Shown here piece by piece: positions 24,420 through 32,570 of a stretch of 37,370 nt of DNA. The notes beneath the pieces are model-generated. The model was not told where the DNA came from. It did no database searches and saw only the letters and a list, made by a program, of their open reading frames with translations. The stretch covers positions 1-37,370 of the forward strand of contig JACESF010000039.1 of NCBI GenBank assembly GCA_013911975.1, given 5' to 3'. The stretch's first letter is position 1. Each line of letters begins with the position of its first letter. The position numbers were made by a program, and so were the translations under genes. The stretch comes from Hyphomicrobiales bacterium (GTDB taxonomy: Bacteria; Pseudomonadota; Alphaproteobacteria; Rhizobiales; Xanthobacteraceae).

Positions 24420-26786
24420 ATGCGCGGTGATTTGGTCGAGGCGGGCCGGCCGGGAGGGAACGGCCGGAATGTTCCGGCTCCGGTGGAGCCGAGGAACGTT
24501 CCGGCGCTGCGCGATTCCTACGGCGTCGGCAGCTACGGCGTCGCCGACATCCCGGAGGAGGGGACCGACCTCGCCGGCGCGATCCGCCGCTTCATCGGCG
24601 TCGCCGTCAAGTGGCGCAAGCTGATCCTCGCCACCGCCGGCGCCTTCGCCGCGCTGGGCGCGGTCTATTGCTTCCTCGCCACCCCTCTCTACTCCGCCAC
24701 CGTGCGCATCCAGATCGACCGCGAGGCGGGCAAGATCGTGGAAGGGGGCGTGACCTCGCCCACGGAAATCGGCGGCCTGGAATTCCAGAAGACCCAGCAC
24801 GAACTGCTGCGCAGCCGCGCCATGTCCGAGCGCGTGGTGGCTGCCATGGGGCTGGACCAGAATCCGGACTTCGTCAGCTCCAAGCCCTCGCTCATCGGCG
24901 CCGTGCTGGGCCTGTTCTCGTTCGGCTCGTCCTCCGACAGCGAGAACGCGGCCGACGCGCAGGATGCCAAGGACGCGGCCGACATGCGGCGCGCGGTCGG
25001 GCGGGTGCGCAACGATGTGGTGGTGAAGCCGCTGGCCGGCTCCCGCCTCGTGGACATCACCTATACCGACCCGAACCGCACCCGCGCGGCGGCCATCGCC
25101 AATGCCTACGCGGACGCCTATGTGGCCTCCAACCTCGACCGTCGCTTCGAGGCCAATTCCTACGCCAAGGTGTTCCTGGAGGATCAGCTCAAGCAGCTCA
25201 AGATCCGCCTGGAAGATTCGGAGAAGGCCATGCTCGCCTTCGCCGAGCGCGAGAACATGGTCCAGACCAGCGACCAGCAATCCATTGCCGAAACCAATCT
25301 GTCCGCCGCCAACGCGGCGCTGGGCGTGCTGATCTCCAGCCGCATCCAGGCCGAGCAGGCGTGGAAGCAGGTGGACGAGACCCCCTCCACCAGCCTGCCG
25401 CAGCTCCTCAACAACAAGGTGATCGAGGGCCTGCGGGTCCAGCGCAACGACCTGAAGCGCGACTATGAGGAGAAGCTGGAGACCTTCAAGCCGAACTATC
25501 CGGTGATGATGGAGATCTCCAACAAGATCGCCGCCGTGGATAAGCAGATCGCCTCGGAAGTGGCGACGGTGAGAAGCGCGCTGAAGGCCGGCTACGAGAC
25601 CTCGCTGCGCCAGGAAGAGCAGATGCAGGCCCGGATCACGGACCTGACCGGAGAAGTCCTGGAGCTTCAGAAGAAGAGCATCCGCTACGGCATCCTGAAG
25701 CGCGAGGTGGAGTCCAACCGCTCCCTCTACAACAACCTCCTGCAGCGCTATAAGGAGGTGGACGTCGCGGGCGGCGTGGGCACCAACAACATCTTCATCG
25801 TGGATCGTGCGGCGGTCCCCACCGCGCCGTCCCACCCGCAATTCCTCAAGGTCATCGTCATCGCCCTGTTCGGCGGACTGCTGGTGGGATTTGCCGCCGC
25901 CTATCTCATCGAGATGCTGGACGATCGGCTGCGCAGCCCCGACGACGTGGAGAAATCGCTAGGTCTGCCCATCCTGGGCGTGGTGCCCGCGAGCGACTTC
26001 CCCGAGGGCCTGCTCTCGGACCTGGGCAATCCCCGCTCGCCCGTGGCGGAAGCCTATCGCTCTCTGGCCACCTCGCTGCAATTCTCCACCGAGCACGGCC
26101 TGCCGCGCTCCCTCGTGGTGACCAGCGGCGGCCCCTCGGAGGGCAAGTCCTCCACCGCCATCGCGCTCGCGCGCCATTTCGCGGTGACGGGCAAGACCGT
26201 GCTGCTGGTGGACGCGGACATGCGCCGCCCCTCGCTGCACGACAAGCTCGGCCATTCCAACGCGGTGGGCCTGTCCAATTATCTCACCGGCATGTGCCCG
26301 ATCCAGGACGTGATCCAGGACACGGACGTGGCCAATCTCTGGATGGTCGCCTCCGGCCCGCTGCCGCCCAATGCCGCCGACATCCTGGGCGGCACGCACA
26401 TCTTCTCGCTCATCTCCGTGGCGCTGGAGATGTTCGACCTCGTCATCATCGACAGCCCGCCCATGCTGGGCCTCGCGGATGCGCAGTTGTTGGGCGCGGC
26501 GGCCTCCGCCACCGTGTTCGTGGTGGGCGCCGGCCAGGCGCGGCGCGGCCTCGTGCGCACCGCGCTGACGCGGCTCCAGATGGCCCGCGCCACGCCGCTC
26601 GGCATCGTGCTCACCAAGTATGACGCGCGCTCCGCGAGCTACGGCTATGGCTACGGCTACAGCCAGAATTACGGCTACGGGCCCGACCACTCCCATTATT
26701 CCTACGGCCACCCGCCGCCCGAAGTGGCGGAGAAGGACAAGCCGGGCCCGAAGAAGTCGGACACTGACGCATCCGTGGCGGCGTGA
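24420..26786 (+). CDS. wzc: Wzc-like polysaccharide co-polymerase and BY-kinase
   Basis: A 788-residue inner-membrane protein. The N-terminal Wzz-type region has one membrane segment at about 68-90, a large periplasmic coiled-coil part, and a second segment near 480-500 just after the proline-containing APSHPQF. The C-terminal cytoplasmic kinase has Walker A SGGPSEGKSS (569-578), Walker A' VDADMRRPS (597-605) and Walker B LVIID (674-678). The tail holds eight tyrosines between 741 and 762 in YGYGYGYSQNYGYG and HYSYG, the usual autophosphorylation cluster. It should control chain length and couple to the Wza channel, with its phosphorylation reversed by the PHP phosphatase. An ATG with AAGGTGG upstream supports the start; the first 60 residues are a poorly conserved cytoplasmic leader. 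Confidence 0.93.
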   Translation: MRGDLVEAGRPGGNGRNVPAPVEPRNVPALRDSYGVGSYGVADIPEEGTDLAGAIRRFIGVAVKWRKLILATAGAFAALGAVYCFLATPLYSATVRIQIDREAGKIVEGGVTSPTEIGGLEFQKTQHELLRSRAMSERVVAAMGLDQNPDFVSSKPSLIGAVLGLFSFGSSSDSENAADAQDAKDAADMRRAVGRVRNDVVVKPLAGSRLVDITYTDPNRTRAAAIANAYADAYVASNLDRRFEANSYAKVFLEDQLKQLKIRLEDSEKAMLAFAERENMVQTSDQQSIAETNLSAANAALGVLISSRIQAEQAWKQVDETPSTSLPQLLNNKVIEGLRVQRNDLKRDYEEKLETFKPNYPVMMEISNKIAAVDKQIASEVATVRSALKAGYETSLRQEEQMQARITDLTGEVLELQKKSIRYGILKREVESNRSLYNNLLQRYKEVDVAGGVGTNNIFIVDRAAVPTAPSHPQFLKVIVIALFGGLLVGFAAAYLIEMLDDRLRSPDDVEKSLGLPILGVVPASDFPEGLLSDLGNPRSPVAEAYRSLATSLQFSTEHGLPRSLVVTSGGPSEGKSSTAIALARHFAVTGKTVLLVDADMRRPSLHDKLGHSNAVGLSNYLTGMCPIQDVIQDTDVANLWMVASGPLPPNAADILGGTHIFSLISVALEMFDLVIIDSPPMLGLADAQLLGAAASATVFVVGAGQARRGLVRTALTRLQMARATPLGIVLTKYDARSASYGYGYGYSQNYGYGPDHSHYSYGHPPPEVAEKDKPGPKKSDTDASVAA

Positions 26787-26789
26787 CCC

Positions 26790-27440
26790 ATGGCGGGACG
26801 CGACGCGCTTTCGGCCGCCCTCTCCCTGATGAAGGATCCCGCCTCGGTGCGGGCGGTGCGGCGCGGAGCCCTGCCGCCCGGCATGGCGGGGCTGCTCGCC
26901 GTGGCGGTGGGCGACGAGGCCGCGGTGGCGCAGGCGCGCGGGCGCACCGGCTATACGGATGACGTGCTGGAGGAGGCCGCCGCCTTCTTCATCGAACAGA
27001 TCCTGCTGGATCGTCGCTCCGACAGCTATCGGGTGCTCGGGGGCACGACCGCCTCCAGCCATGCGGAGCTGCGCCACAACATGGCGCTGCTCATGCGCTG
27101 GCTCCATCCCGACCGCCATGCCCTGCGCTCAGGCGCCGACCAGGACCGCGAGATCTTCACGGCGCGCGTCTCTCGCGCCTGGGAGAACCTGAAGTCCGAC
27201 GAGCGCCGGGCGGCCTATGACCGCGAGCGTTCGCGCGGCGCGGCGGAGGCGCCCGTGCGGCGGGGCCCGCCCTCCGGCCTGTCGTCCGGTCCCCCGGCGG
27301 CCAACGGCAAGGCCCATCCCGGCGCGCTGCGCCGCTGGCCCACCCTGTCCGCCGCCGGCTCCGGCGCCATGCGGCCCCGCCGGATGCAGCCGAAGACCTT
27401 GTGGGACCGCATTCTCGGCTTGTTCCGGAGGCGGCCGTGA
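26790..27440 (+). CDS. J-domain protein of the polysaccharide operon
   Basis: A 216-residue protein with a J domain at about residues 78-137: SYRVLGGTTASSHAELRHN, the HPD tripeptide at 106-108 in LHPDRH, and AWENLKSDERRAAYDRE at the end. The HPD indicates it can stimulate an Hsp70 (DnaK). Residues 1-75 form an Ala-rich, possibly helical region, and the C-terminus is Arg/Pro-rich and basic. It lacks the Gly/Phe and zinc-finger regions of DnaJ. The gene begins three bases after the wzc-like gene and overlaps the next gene by GTGA, so it belongs to the export operon. A role in folding or recycling the export machinery is plausible but only inferred. Confidence 0.82.
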   Translation: MAGRDALSAALSLMKDPASVRAVRRGALPPGMAGLLAVAVGDEAAVAQARGRTGYTDDVLEEAAAFFIEQILLDRRSDSYRVLGGTTASSHAELRHNMALLMRWLHPDRHALRSGADQDREIFTARVSRAWENLKSDERRAAYDRERSRGAAEAPVRRGPPSGLSSGPPAANGKAHPGALRRWPTLSAAGSGAMRPRRMQPKTLWDRILGLFRRRP

Positions 27441-29116
27441 ACCGGCTCTTCCGCAAGGCCAAGGGTCACCGGCCGCACCATAAAGGCGGGCGCCCCCGGT
27501 CCCGGTTCCGGATGAGCATGGACGTGCCGCGTCCCCTGCTGGAGGCGGCGGCCCGCATTCCGAAGCCGGATGTCTCGGGGGGCGTGCGCGGGCTGAAGAG
27601 CGCGCTCGCCGCCCATCCGCGCCGCGCAGCGGTGCTGGGCGTGCTGGGCCTGCTGCTCCTGGCGTTCGTGGCCACCGCCTCGCTGCCGCTCGCCCTGCTG
27701 AGCCGGAGCCCCGGCCTTGCGGCTTTGCTCGCCCCGAACAACGCGCTGGTCCTGAAGGTCCAGGCGCAGGCGGAGCGCAGCGAGCTGAACCGGCTGACCG
27801 CCGCCGCCGCTTCTGCGGAAGGCGTGCCGGGCGCGCAGGACCCGGCGACGCCCCGTGGAGAGGCCGGGGGCGCCGATCCGGCCGCCGATGCCACCGCCGA
27901 TGCCACAGGGGGGGAGGCTTCGGGCGGAGGAGCGGACAGTGCCCATCCGCCGGCCTCCGGGACGGCCCGGGGGGGAGAGGCCGCCGCGGTCGCCGGGACG
28001 GGGGATGGGCCGCTGGGCTCGGAAGAGCAGATCGCCGCCGTCCGCACCGCCCTCGCGGACCTCTCCGCCCGCATCCTGGCGCGCGCGCCGCTGGACGCGG
28101 AGGCCATGCGCTTCAGGGCCGAGATGGAGCGCGATCCCGATGCCGCCGAGCGCGACATGCGCGGGGCCTATGCCCGCTCCCGCCGCGAGGCCGCCGCCGC
28201 CTTCTGGCTGCTCAACCAAGCCTATGTGCGGCACGATTATGCCGATGTGCTGGAAAAGGCCGATGCGCTGCTGCGCACCGTTCCGGACCTGTCCAAATAC
28301 ACCTTGAGCTATCTGTACGCGCTCGCCGCCGATCCCGGGGGCCGCGCGGCGCTGGCCACGCAACTGGCCACGTCGCCGCCCTGGCGCCCGCTCTTCTTCG
28401 GCACGCTGGGCGACTTCGTGAGCAATGACGATGCCGTCGCGCTGTTCATGGCCATGAAGGACCAGGGCGCCGCGCCCACCTCCAGGGAACTCGGCCCCTA
28501 TCTCAACGCCCGCCTGTTCAAGGCCAAGGACGCCGAGGGCAGCTACAACACCTGGCTCCAATTGCTGAGCGATGCGGAACTGGCCTCGCTCCTGCCGGTG
28601 CGCAACCTGGACTTCGCCAATGACCCGTCCGGCCTGCCGTTCGACTGGCATGTGAGCCGGGGCCGCAACGTCACCACGCGGTTCGTGCGGCTGCCCGGGC
28701 AGGAGCACGAGCGCGCCCTGCGCATCCAGTTCGGGGTCGGCCGGGTGCGGTTCGGCGGCGTGCTCCAGGTCACCTCCCTGCGGCCGGGCTCCTACGTCTT
28801 CTCGGGGCGGCAGTCCGGCAATATGAGCGCCAAGCGCGGCATGAAATGGCAGGTGCGCTGCTTCCCCTCCAACAAGCAGGCGGGGGAAAGCTCCCAGCTC
28901 TTCGGTTCGGCGCGCGGGTGGCAGGATTTCAGCTTCGAGTTCACCCTGCCGGAGACACCGGGCTGCGCCTCCCAGCTCGTGCTGCTCTCCCATGATGCCC
29001 GCTCCGCCTCGGAAGAATATGCCTCGGGCGAGATCTCCTTCTCGGGCCTTCAGGTGAAGCCCGCCCCGGCGCCGTCCGCGGACGATGCGCCGCCGCTGGC
29101 ATCCGGCACGCGGTGA
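27437..29116 (+). CDS. Membrane-anchored protein of the export operon, unknown function
   Basis: A 559-residue protein from a GTG start that overlaps the J-domain gene stop (GTGA). Residues 1-62 are basic and cytoplasmic, with a single membrane segment at about 64-87. An Ala/Gly-rich low-complexity linker runs from roughly 110 to 190, followed by an Ala-rich helical region that looks like TPR-type repeats (about 200-400). A beta-rich C-terminal domain (about 400-545) contains RALRIQFGVGRVRFGGVLQV and SLRPGSYVFSGRQSG, reminiscent of carbohydrate-binding jelly-roll folds. The predicted topology puts the beta domain in the periplasm, where it could touch the polysaccharide. I do not recognise a named family. 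The preceding ATG-like codons lie within the J-domain gene and are not used. Confidence 0.7.
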   Translation: MNRLFRKAKGHRPHHKGGRPRSRFRMSMDVPRPLLEAAARIPKPDVSGGVRGLKSALAAHPRRAAVLGVLGLLLLAFVATASLPLALLSRSPGLAALLAPNNALVLKVQAQAERSELNRLTAAAASAEGVPGAQDPATPRGEAGGADPAADATADATGGEASGGGADSAHPPASGTARGGEAAAVAGTGDGPLGSEEQIAAVRTALADLSARILARAPLDAEAMRFRAEMERDPDAAERDMRGAYARSRREAAAAFWLLNQAYVRHDYADVLEKADALLRTVPDLSKYTLSYLYALAADPGGRAALATQLATSPPWRPLFFGTLGDFVSNDDAVALFMAMKDQGAAPTSRELGPYLNARLFKAKDAEGSYNTWLQLLSDAELASLLPVRNLDFANDPSGLPFDWHVSRGRNVTTRFVRLPGQEHERALRIQFGVGRVRFGGVLQVTSLRPGSYVFSGRQSGNMSAKRGMKWQVRCFPSNKQAGESSQLFGSARGWQDFSFEFTLPETPGCASQLVLLSHDARSASEEYASGEISFSGLQVKPAPAPSADDAPPLASGTR

Positions 29117-29150
29117 GGGCGGACCGCGCCCGATAGAGCGGCCTCAAGTC

Positions 29151-29180
29151 ATTGAAAGACCATGCATTGAAAGACCATGC
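29151..29180. repeat. 15-base perfect tandem repeat upstream of pap
   Basis: ATTGAAAGACCATGC occurs twice back to back. Each copy contains TTGAAA, a possible -35 element, but no good -10 lies 16-18 bases downstream of either copy. It sits in the 108-base gap between the export operon and the polyphosphate enzyme gene. Confidence 0.7.
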
Positions 29181-29224
29181 GTGGCGGGCCAGACTGGCGG
29201 GTGTTCGCCCCATTGAGGACCGCC

Positions 29225-30709
29225 ATGTTCGAATCCATGAAGATCGAGCGCCGTCTCGACAAGGCCGCCTTCAAGGCCATGGAGCCCAAGCTTCGCGAAG
29301 ACCTGCTCGACGTTCAGGCGGAGATGATCGCCGCGAAGAAGCGCTCCATCCTGGTCCTGCTCAACGGGGCGGACGGGGCGGGCAAGGGGGCGGTGCTGAA
29401 CCAGCTCTATGGGTGGCTGGACGCGCGCAAGCTCGTGACCCTCACCTATGAGGCGCCCACCGACGAGGAACGCGCGCGCCCGCGCATGTGGCGCTACTGG
29501 CGGGACATGCCGGGGGCGGGCCAGATCGGCATCGTGCTCGGCTCCTGGTATCACGACATCCTGTCCGCCCATGTGCGGGGCGACGAGAGCCGGGCGCGGT
29601 TCAGCGAGCGGCTCGCCGAGACCAACCGCTTCGAGCACATGCTCTGGCAGGAGGGGGTATTCCTCCTGAAGCTGTGGCTCTATCTGGAGCCGGAAAAGGC
29701 GGAAGGCCGCTTCGAGGCCCTAAGCGACCGCGACCCGGACCGGCCGGTGGTGCGCGAATGGGCCGAGGTGAAGGGCCGCAGGCAGCGCCGCCACCTGGAG
29801 GAGGCCGCCACCGAGGCGTTCCGCGTCACCTCCACGGTGGAGGCGCCCTGGGTCGTGGTGCCCTCGGAGGACCCGCGCTACCGGGACGCCATGGTGGGCG
29901 AGGCGCTGATGGAGGTGCTGCACAAGGCCACGGCCCCGGCGCAGCCCGCGCCCGCGACCGCCGCTCCGGTCTTCCAGGCGGAAAGCCTGCCCAAGGTGTC
30001 GCTGCTGGCGAACCTCGACTACAGCCAGTCCTTGGCGGACAAGGAATACCGCGAGCAGGTGGCGGCGCAGCAGGATCGCATCACGCAGCTCACCGAGCGC
30101 AAGGCGTTCCGCAAGAGCGGCCTCGTCTGCGTGTTCGAGGGAAGCGATGCGGCGGGCAAGAGCAGCACCATCATGCGCCTGCGCCAGGCGCTGGATCCGC
30201 GCCATTTCCGCGTCCATCCCATCAGCGCCCCCAGCGACGAGGAGCGGGCACGGCCCTATCTCTGGCGCTTCTGGCGCTCGGTGCCCCGCCATGGGGATGT
30301 GGCCGTGTTCGACCGCTCCTGGTACGGGCGCGTGCTGGTGGAGCGGGTGGAGCAGTTCACGCCGGAGGCGGACTGGGAGCGCGCCTATGGCGAGATCAAC
30401 GATTTCGAGCACGAGCTCACCCAGTCCGGCTATGCGGTGGTGAAGTTCTGGCTCGCCATCACCCCCGAGGAGCAGGCGCGCCGCTTCGAGGAGCGCGAGC
30501 GCATCGCCTACAAGCGCTTCAAGCTGACCCCCGAGGACTGGCGCAACCGGGAGAAATGGCCGCTCTACGACGCGGCCGTCACCGACATGGTGGACCGCAC
30601 CAGCACCTATTACGCCCCCTGGACCCTGGTGGAGGCGCAGGACAAGCACTGGTGCCGGGTGAAAGTGCTCACCACCATCGCCGACCGGCTGGAGGCGGCG
30701 CTGGGCTGA
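29225..30709 (+). CDS. pap: Polyphosphate:AMP phosphotransferase (two-domain PPK2)
   Basis: A 494-residue enzyme made of two fused PPK2 domains. Domain 1 has Walker A GADGAGKG at 48-55 and the lid/arginine segment PTDEERARPRMWRYWRDMP. Domain 2 has GSDAAGKS at 306-313 and SDEERARPYLWRFWR, followed by DRSWYGRVLVERVE. Two-domain (class II) PPK2 proteins phosphorylate AMP to ADP with polyphosphate. In domain 1 the segment after the lid reads GSWYHDI rather than DRSWYGR, so the catalytic Asp and Arg there are changed; in known Pap proteins the C-terminal domain carries the activity. The ATG at 29225 is chosen because residues before it have no family similarity. It is probably not part of the polysaccharide system. 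Confidence 0.92.
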   Translation: MFESMKIERRLDKAAFKAMEPKLREDLLDVQAEMIAAKKRSILVLLNGADGAGKGAVLNQLYGWLDARKLVTLTYEAPTDEERARPRMWRYWRDMPGAGQIGIVLGSWYHDILSAHVRGDESRARFSERLAETNRFEHMLWQEGVFLLKLWLYLEPEKAEGRFEALSDRDPDRPVVREWAEVKGRRQRRHLEEAATEAFRVTSTVEAPWVVVPSEDPRYRDAMVGEALMEVLHKATAPAQPAPATAAPVFQAESLPKVSLLANLDYSQSLADKEYREQVAAQQDRITQLTERKAFRKSGLVCVFEGSDAAGKSSTIMRLRQALDPRHFRVHPISAPSDEERARPYLWRFWRSVPRHGDVAVFDRSWYGRVLVERVEQFTPEADWERAYGEINDFEHELTQSGYAVVKFWLAITPEEQARRFEERERIAYKRFKLTPEDWRNREKWPLYDAAVTDMVDRTSTYYAPWTLVEAQDKHWCRVKVLTTIADRLEAALG

Positions 30710-30722
30710 GCGCCCGGCCTCA

Positions 30723-30758
30723 CGCATTTCCGGAGAAGCCCCGTTCACCGGAAATGCG
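30723..30758. terminator. Bidirectional terminator between convergent genes
   Basis: CGCATTTCCGG and CCGGAAATGCG are a perfect 11-base inverted repeat with a 14-base loop, 14 bases after the pap stop and 70 bases from the stop of the convergent iron-permease-like gene. No strong U tract is present on either strand. The position between two converging genes supports a terminator or transcript-end stem. Confidence 0.55.
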
Positions 30759-30827
30759 CTATTCCTGTGTGGCACGTCGCTCTCCGGCGGCGTCAACGCT
30801 ACGTCATGCCGCCGTGGGACTGAAAAC

Positions 30828-31349
30828 CTAGCGCTTCTTCCCGACGATGGCCTCGATGTCCGCTTCCGGCGTGCAGACGTCGCGGAAGCGCCGGTCGGGC
30901 TCGAAGATCTCCGCGCCTTCCCCTTCCTCCTCCCGCGCGATGTCCGCGAGGCGGGCATAGTCAGCCCGCAGGCGCTCCAGCGTCTCCTCGTCCAGGTCTT
31001 CCAGGTCCAGAAGCACGTTCCGGGGCCCCTGGGTGCGGGCGATCAGCTCGTCCAGCTTGATCTGGAGCGCGGCGGTGTCCCGATTCTGGCTGTTCTGGAT
31101 CAGGAACACCATCAGGAAGGTGACGATGGTGGTGGAGGTGTTGATGATGAGCTGCCACGTGTCGTTGAAGCCGAAGATGGGGCCGGTCATGCCCCAGACC
31201 ACGATGATGGAGACGGCGAGGAAGAAAGTGACCGGCTTTCCGGCATATTTCGCCACGCTCTGGGACAGGCGGGTGAAGAAGGGGCGCGGTGCGGGCCCGT
31301 CGGCCGAGGGCCGCTTGGCCGCGTGCTCTGGGACATCTGACATGCTCAT
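30828..31349 (-). CDS. Low-affinity iron permease family small membrane protein
   Basis: A 173-residue protein with two membrane segments at about residues 40-58 and 65-85 and the conserved stretch FNDTWQLIINTSTTIVTFLM followed by VFLIQNSQNRDTAALQIKLD, typical of the Iron_permease family (PF04120). Despite the name, taken from a fungal Fet4-related domain, bacterial members of this size have no firmly established transport function. The soluble C-terminus is acidic (LDEETLERLRADYARLADI). The ATG at 31349 or one two codons later may be used. The gene faces the pap gene tail to tail. Confidence 0.85.
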   Translation of the reverse strand: MSMSDVPEHAAKRPSADGPAPRPFFTRLSQSVAKYAGKPVTFFLAVSIIVVWGMTGPIFGFNDTWQLIINTSTTIVTFLMVFLIQNSQNRDTAALQIKLDELIARTQGPRNVLLDLEDLDEETLERLRADYARLADIAREEEGEGAEIFEPDRRFRDVCTPEADIEAIVGKKR

Positions 31350-31421
31350 CTCTCCATCTCCTGGAACGCATGCCTGAGTTCAAGGTTCCTGCTATCCGAA
31401 CGTCACCCAAGGGAGGCCGCC

Positions 31422-31841
31422 GTGACCGCCGCCATGATCCTCGCTCCCGTCTTCGCCCTGGTCGCGCTGACCTTCATCCTGCTGTTCCGGCTCGGGCCCA
31501 TGCGCCTGCGGGCGGCGTCTCGCGGCGAGGTGGGGCGCGAGGCGCTGCTCGATCCGCGCGCCTTCCCCGAACCGTGCCAGCAGGCCGCCAACGCCTTCGC
31601 CAACCAGTTCGAGCTGCCGGTCCTGTTCTACGTGCTCACCACGCTGGCCTTCGTCACCCGCAAGGCGGATGTCATCTTCGTCATCCTCGCCTGGGTGTTC
31701 GTCGCCACACGCTACGCCCACGCCTTCGTCCATGTCACCTCAAACGACGTGAAGCTCCGCTTCCCGCTGTTCGCGGCGGGGGCCGTGGTGCTGCTCATCA
31801 TGTGGGTGCTGTTCGCGCTGGCCATCCTGCTCAACATCTGA
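31422..31841 (+). CDS. MAPEG family membrane protein
   Basis: A 139-residue protein with four hydrophobic segments and the MAPEG pattern: CQQAANAFANQFELPVLFY in the second segment region and TRYAHAFVHVTSNDVKLRF further on, where Arg, His and Asn are typical. MAPEG proteins include glutathione-dependent membrane enzymes, but the function of most bacterial members is unknown. The GTG at 31422 is preceded by GGGAGG with suitable spacing and is the chosen start; an ATG five codons downstream is the alternative. Confidence 0.85.
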   Translation: MTAAMILAPVFALVALTFILLFRLGPMRLRAASRGEVGREALLDPRAFPEPCQQAANAFANQFELPVLFYVLTTLAFVTRKADVIFVILAWVFVATRYAHAFVHVTSNDVKLRFPLFAAGAVVLLIMWVLFALAILLNI

Positions 31842-31907
31842 GAGAGCCATTGACACGGCGCCTCCCGCGTCAGAGGAACGCGGGCTCAATTCCCACGGTG
31901 CCGTGCC

Positions 31908-32570
31908 ATGGAAGATCCCCGCCGCCACGTCCGCTCCATCGGCGGGCTCGATGTGCTGTTCGTTATGGCCACGCCGATGGAATATGGCCCGCATCTGCGC
32001 AGCCGGATCGAGCCGCTCATCATCGGCGTGGGCCCGGTGGAGGCTGCCGCCTCCACCGCTGCTGCGCTCGCCTTCCTGCGCCATCTCGGCGTGGTGCCGG
32101 ACCTCGTCTTCACCCTGGGCTCCGCCGGATCGCGCACCCTCGACCATGCGGGCGTCTATCAGGTGGAGAGCGTGTCCTACCGCGACATGGACGCCTCCCC
32201 GCTCGGTTTCGAACGCGGCTGCACGCCGTTCTGCGACCATCCGGCGGTGATCGCCCTGCCGCACCGCATATCGGGCGTGCCCTCCGCCTCGCTCTCCACG
32301 GGCGGCGCCATCATCTCCGGGGGCGCCTATGACGCCATCGCCGCCGACATGGTGGACATGGAGACCTTCGCCGTCCTGCGCGCCGCCCATCGCTTCGGCG
32401 TCGAACTGATGGGCCTGCGCGGCATCACGGACGGGCGCACGGAACTCTCGCGCTACGAGGACTGGGCCGACTACCTCCACCTCATCGACGAGAAGCTCGC
32501 TTTCGCCCTCGACGCCTTCGCCGCCCAGGCGGAGGCCGGACATCTCCTTTCCGCGAAGTCCCGACCATGA
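31908..32570 (+). CDS. mtnN: MTA/SAH nucleosidase-like nucleoside phosphorylase
   Basis: A 220-residue enzyme of the PNP/UDP superfamily. Residues corresponding to the MTA/SAH nucleosidase active site are present: E25 in ATPMEYG, E152 in VDMETFAV, which positions the ribose, and the purine-contacting D175 in GITDG. The expected reaction is cleavage of 5'-methylthioadenosine or S-adenosylhomocysteine to adenine and the thioribose sugar. The gene overlaps the RsmB-like methyltransferase by ATGA, a link that makes sense because the methyltransferase releases SAH. No clear ribosome site precedes the ATG, so the start is less certain. Another nucleosidase specificity cannot be excluded. Confidence 0.75.
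   Translation: MEDPRRHVRSIGGLDVLFVMATPMEYGPHLRSRIEPLIIGVGPVEAAASTAAALAFLRHLGVVPDLVFTLGSAGSRTLDHAGVYQVESVSYRDMDASPLGFERGCTPFCDHPAVIALPHRISGVPSASLSTGGAIISGGAYDAIAADMVDMETFAVLRAAHRFGVELMGLRGITDGRTELSRYEDWADYLHLIDEKLAFALDAFAAQAEAGHLLSAKSRP

Noticed and set aside
24219..25841. Minus-strand open frame of 540 codons opposite the wzc-like gene.
   Set aside because: It is antisense to the well-supported co-polymerase, with a His/Gly-rich composition and no recognisable domain.
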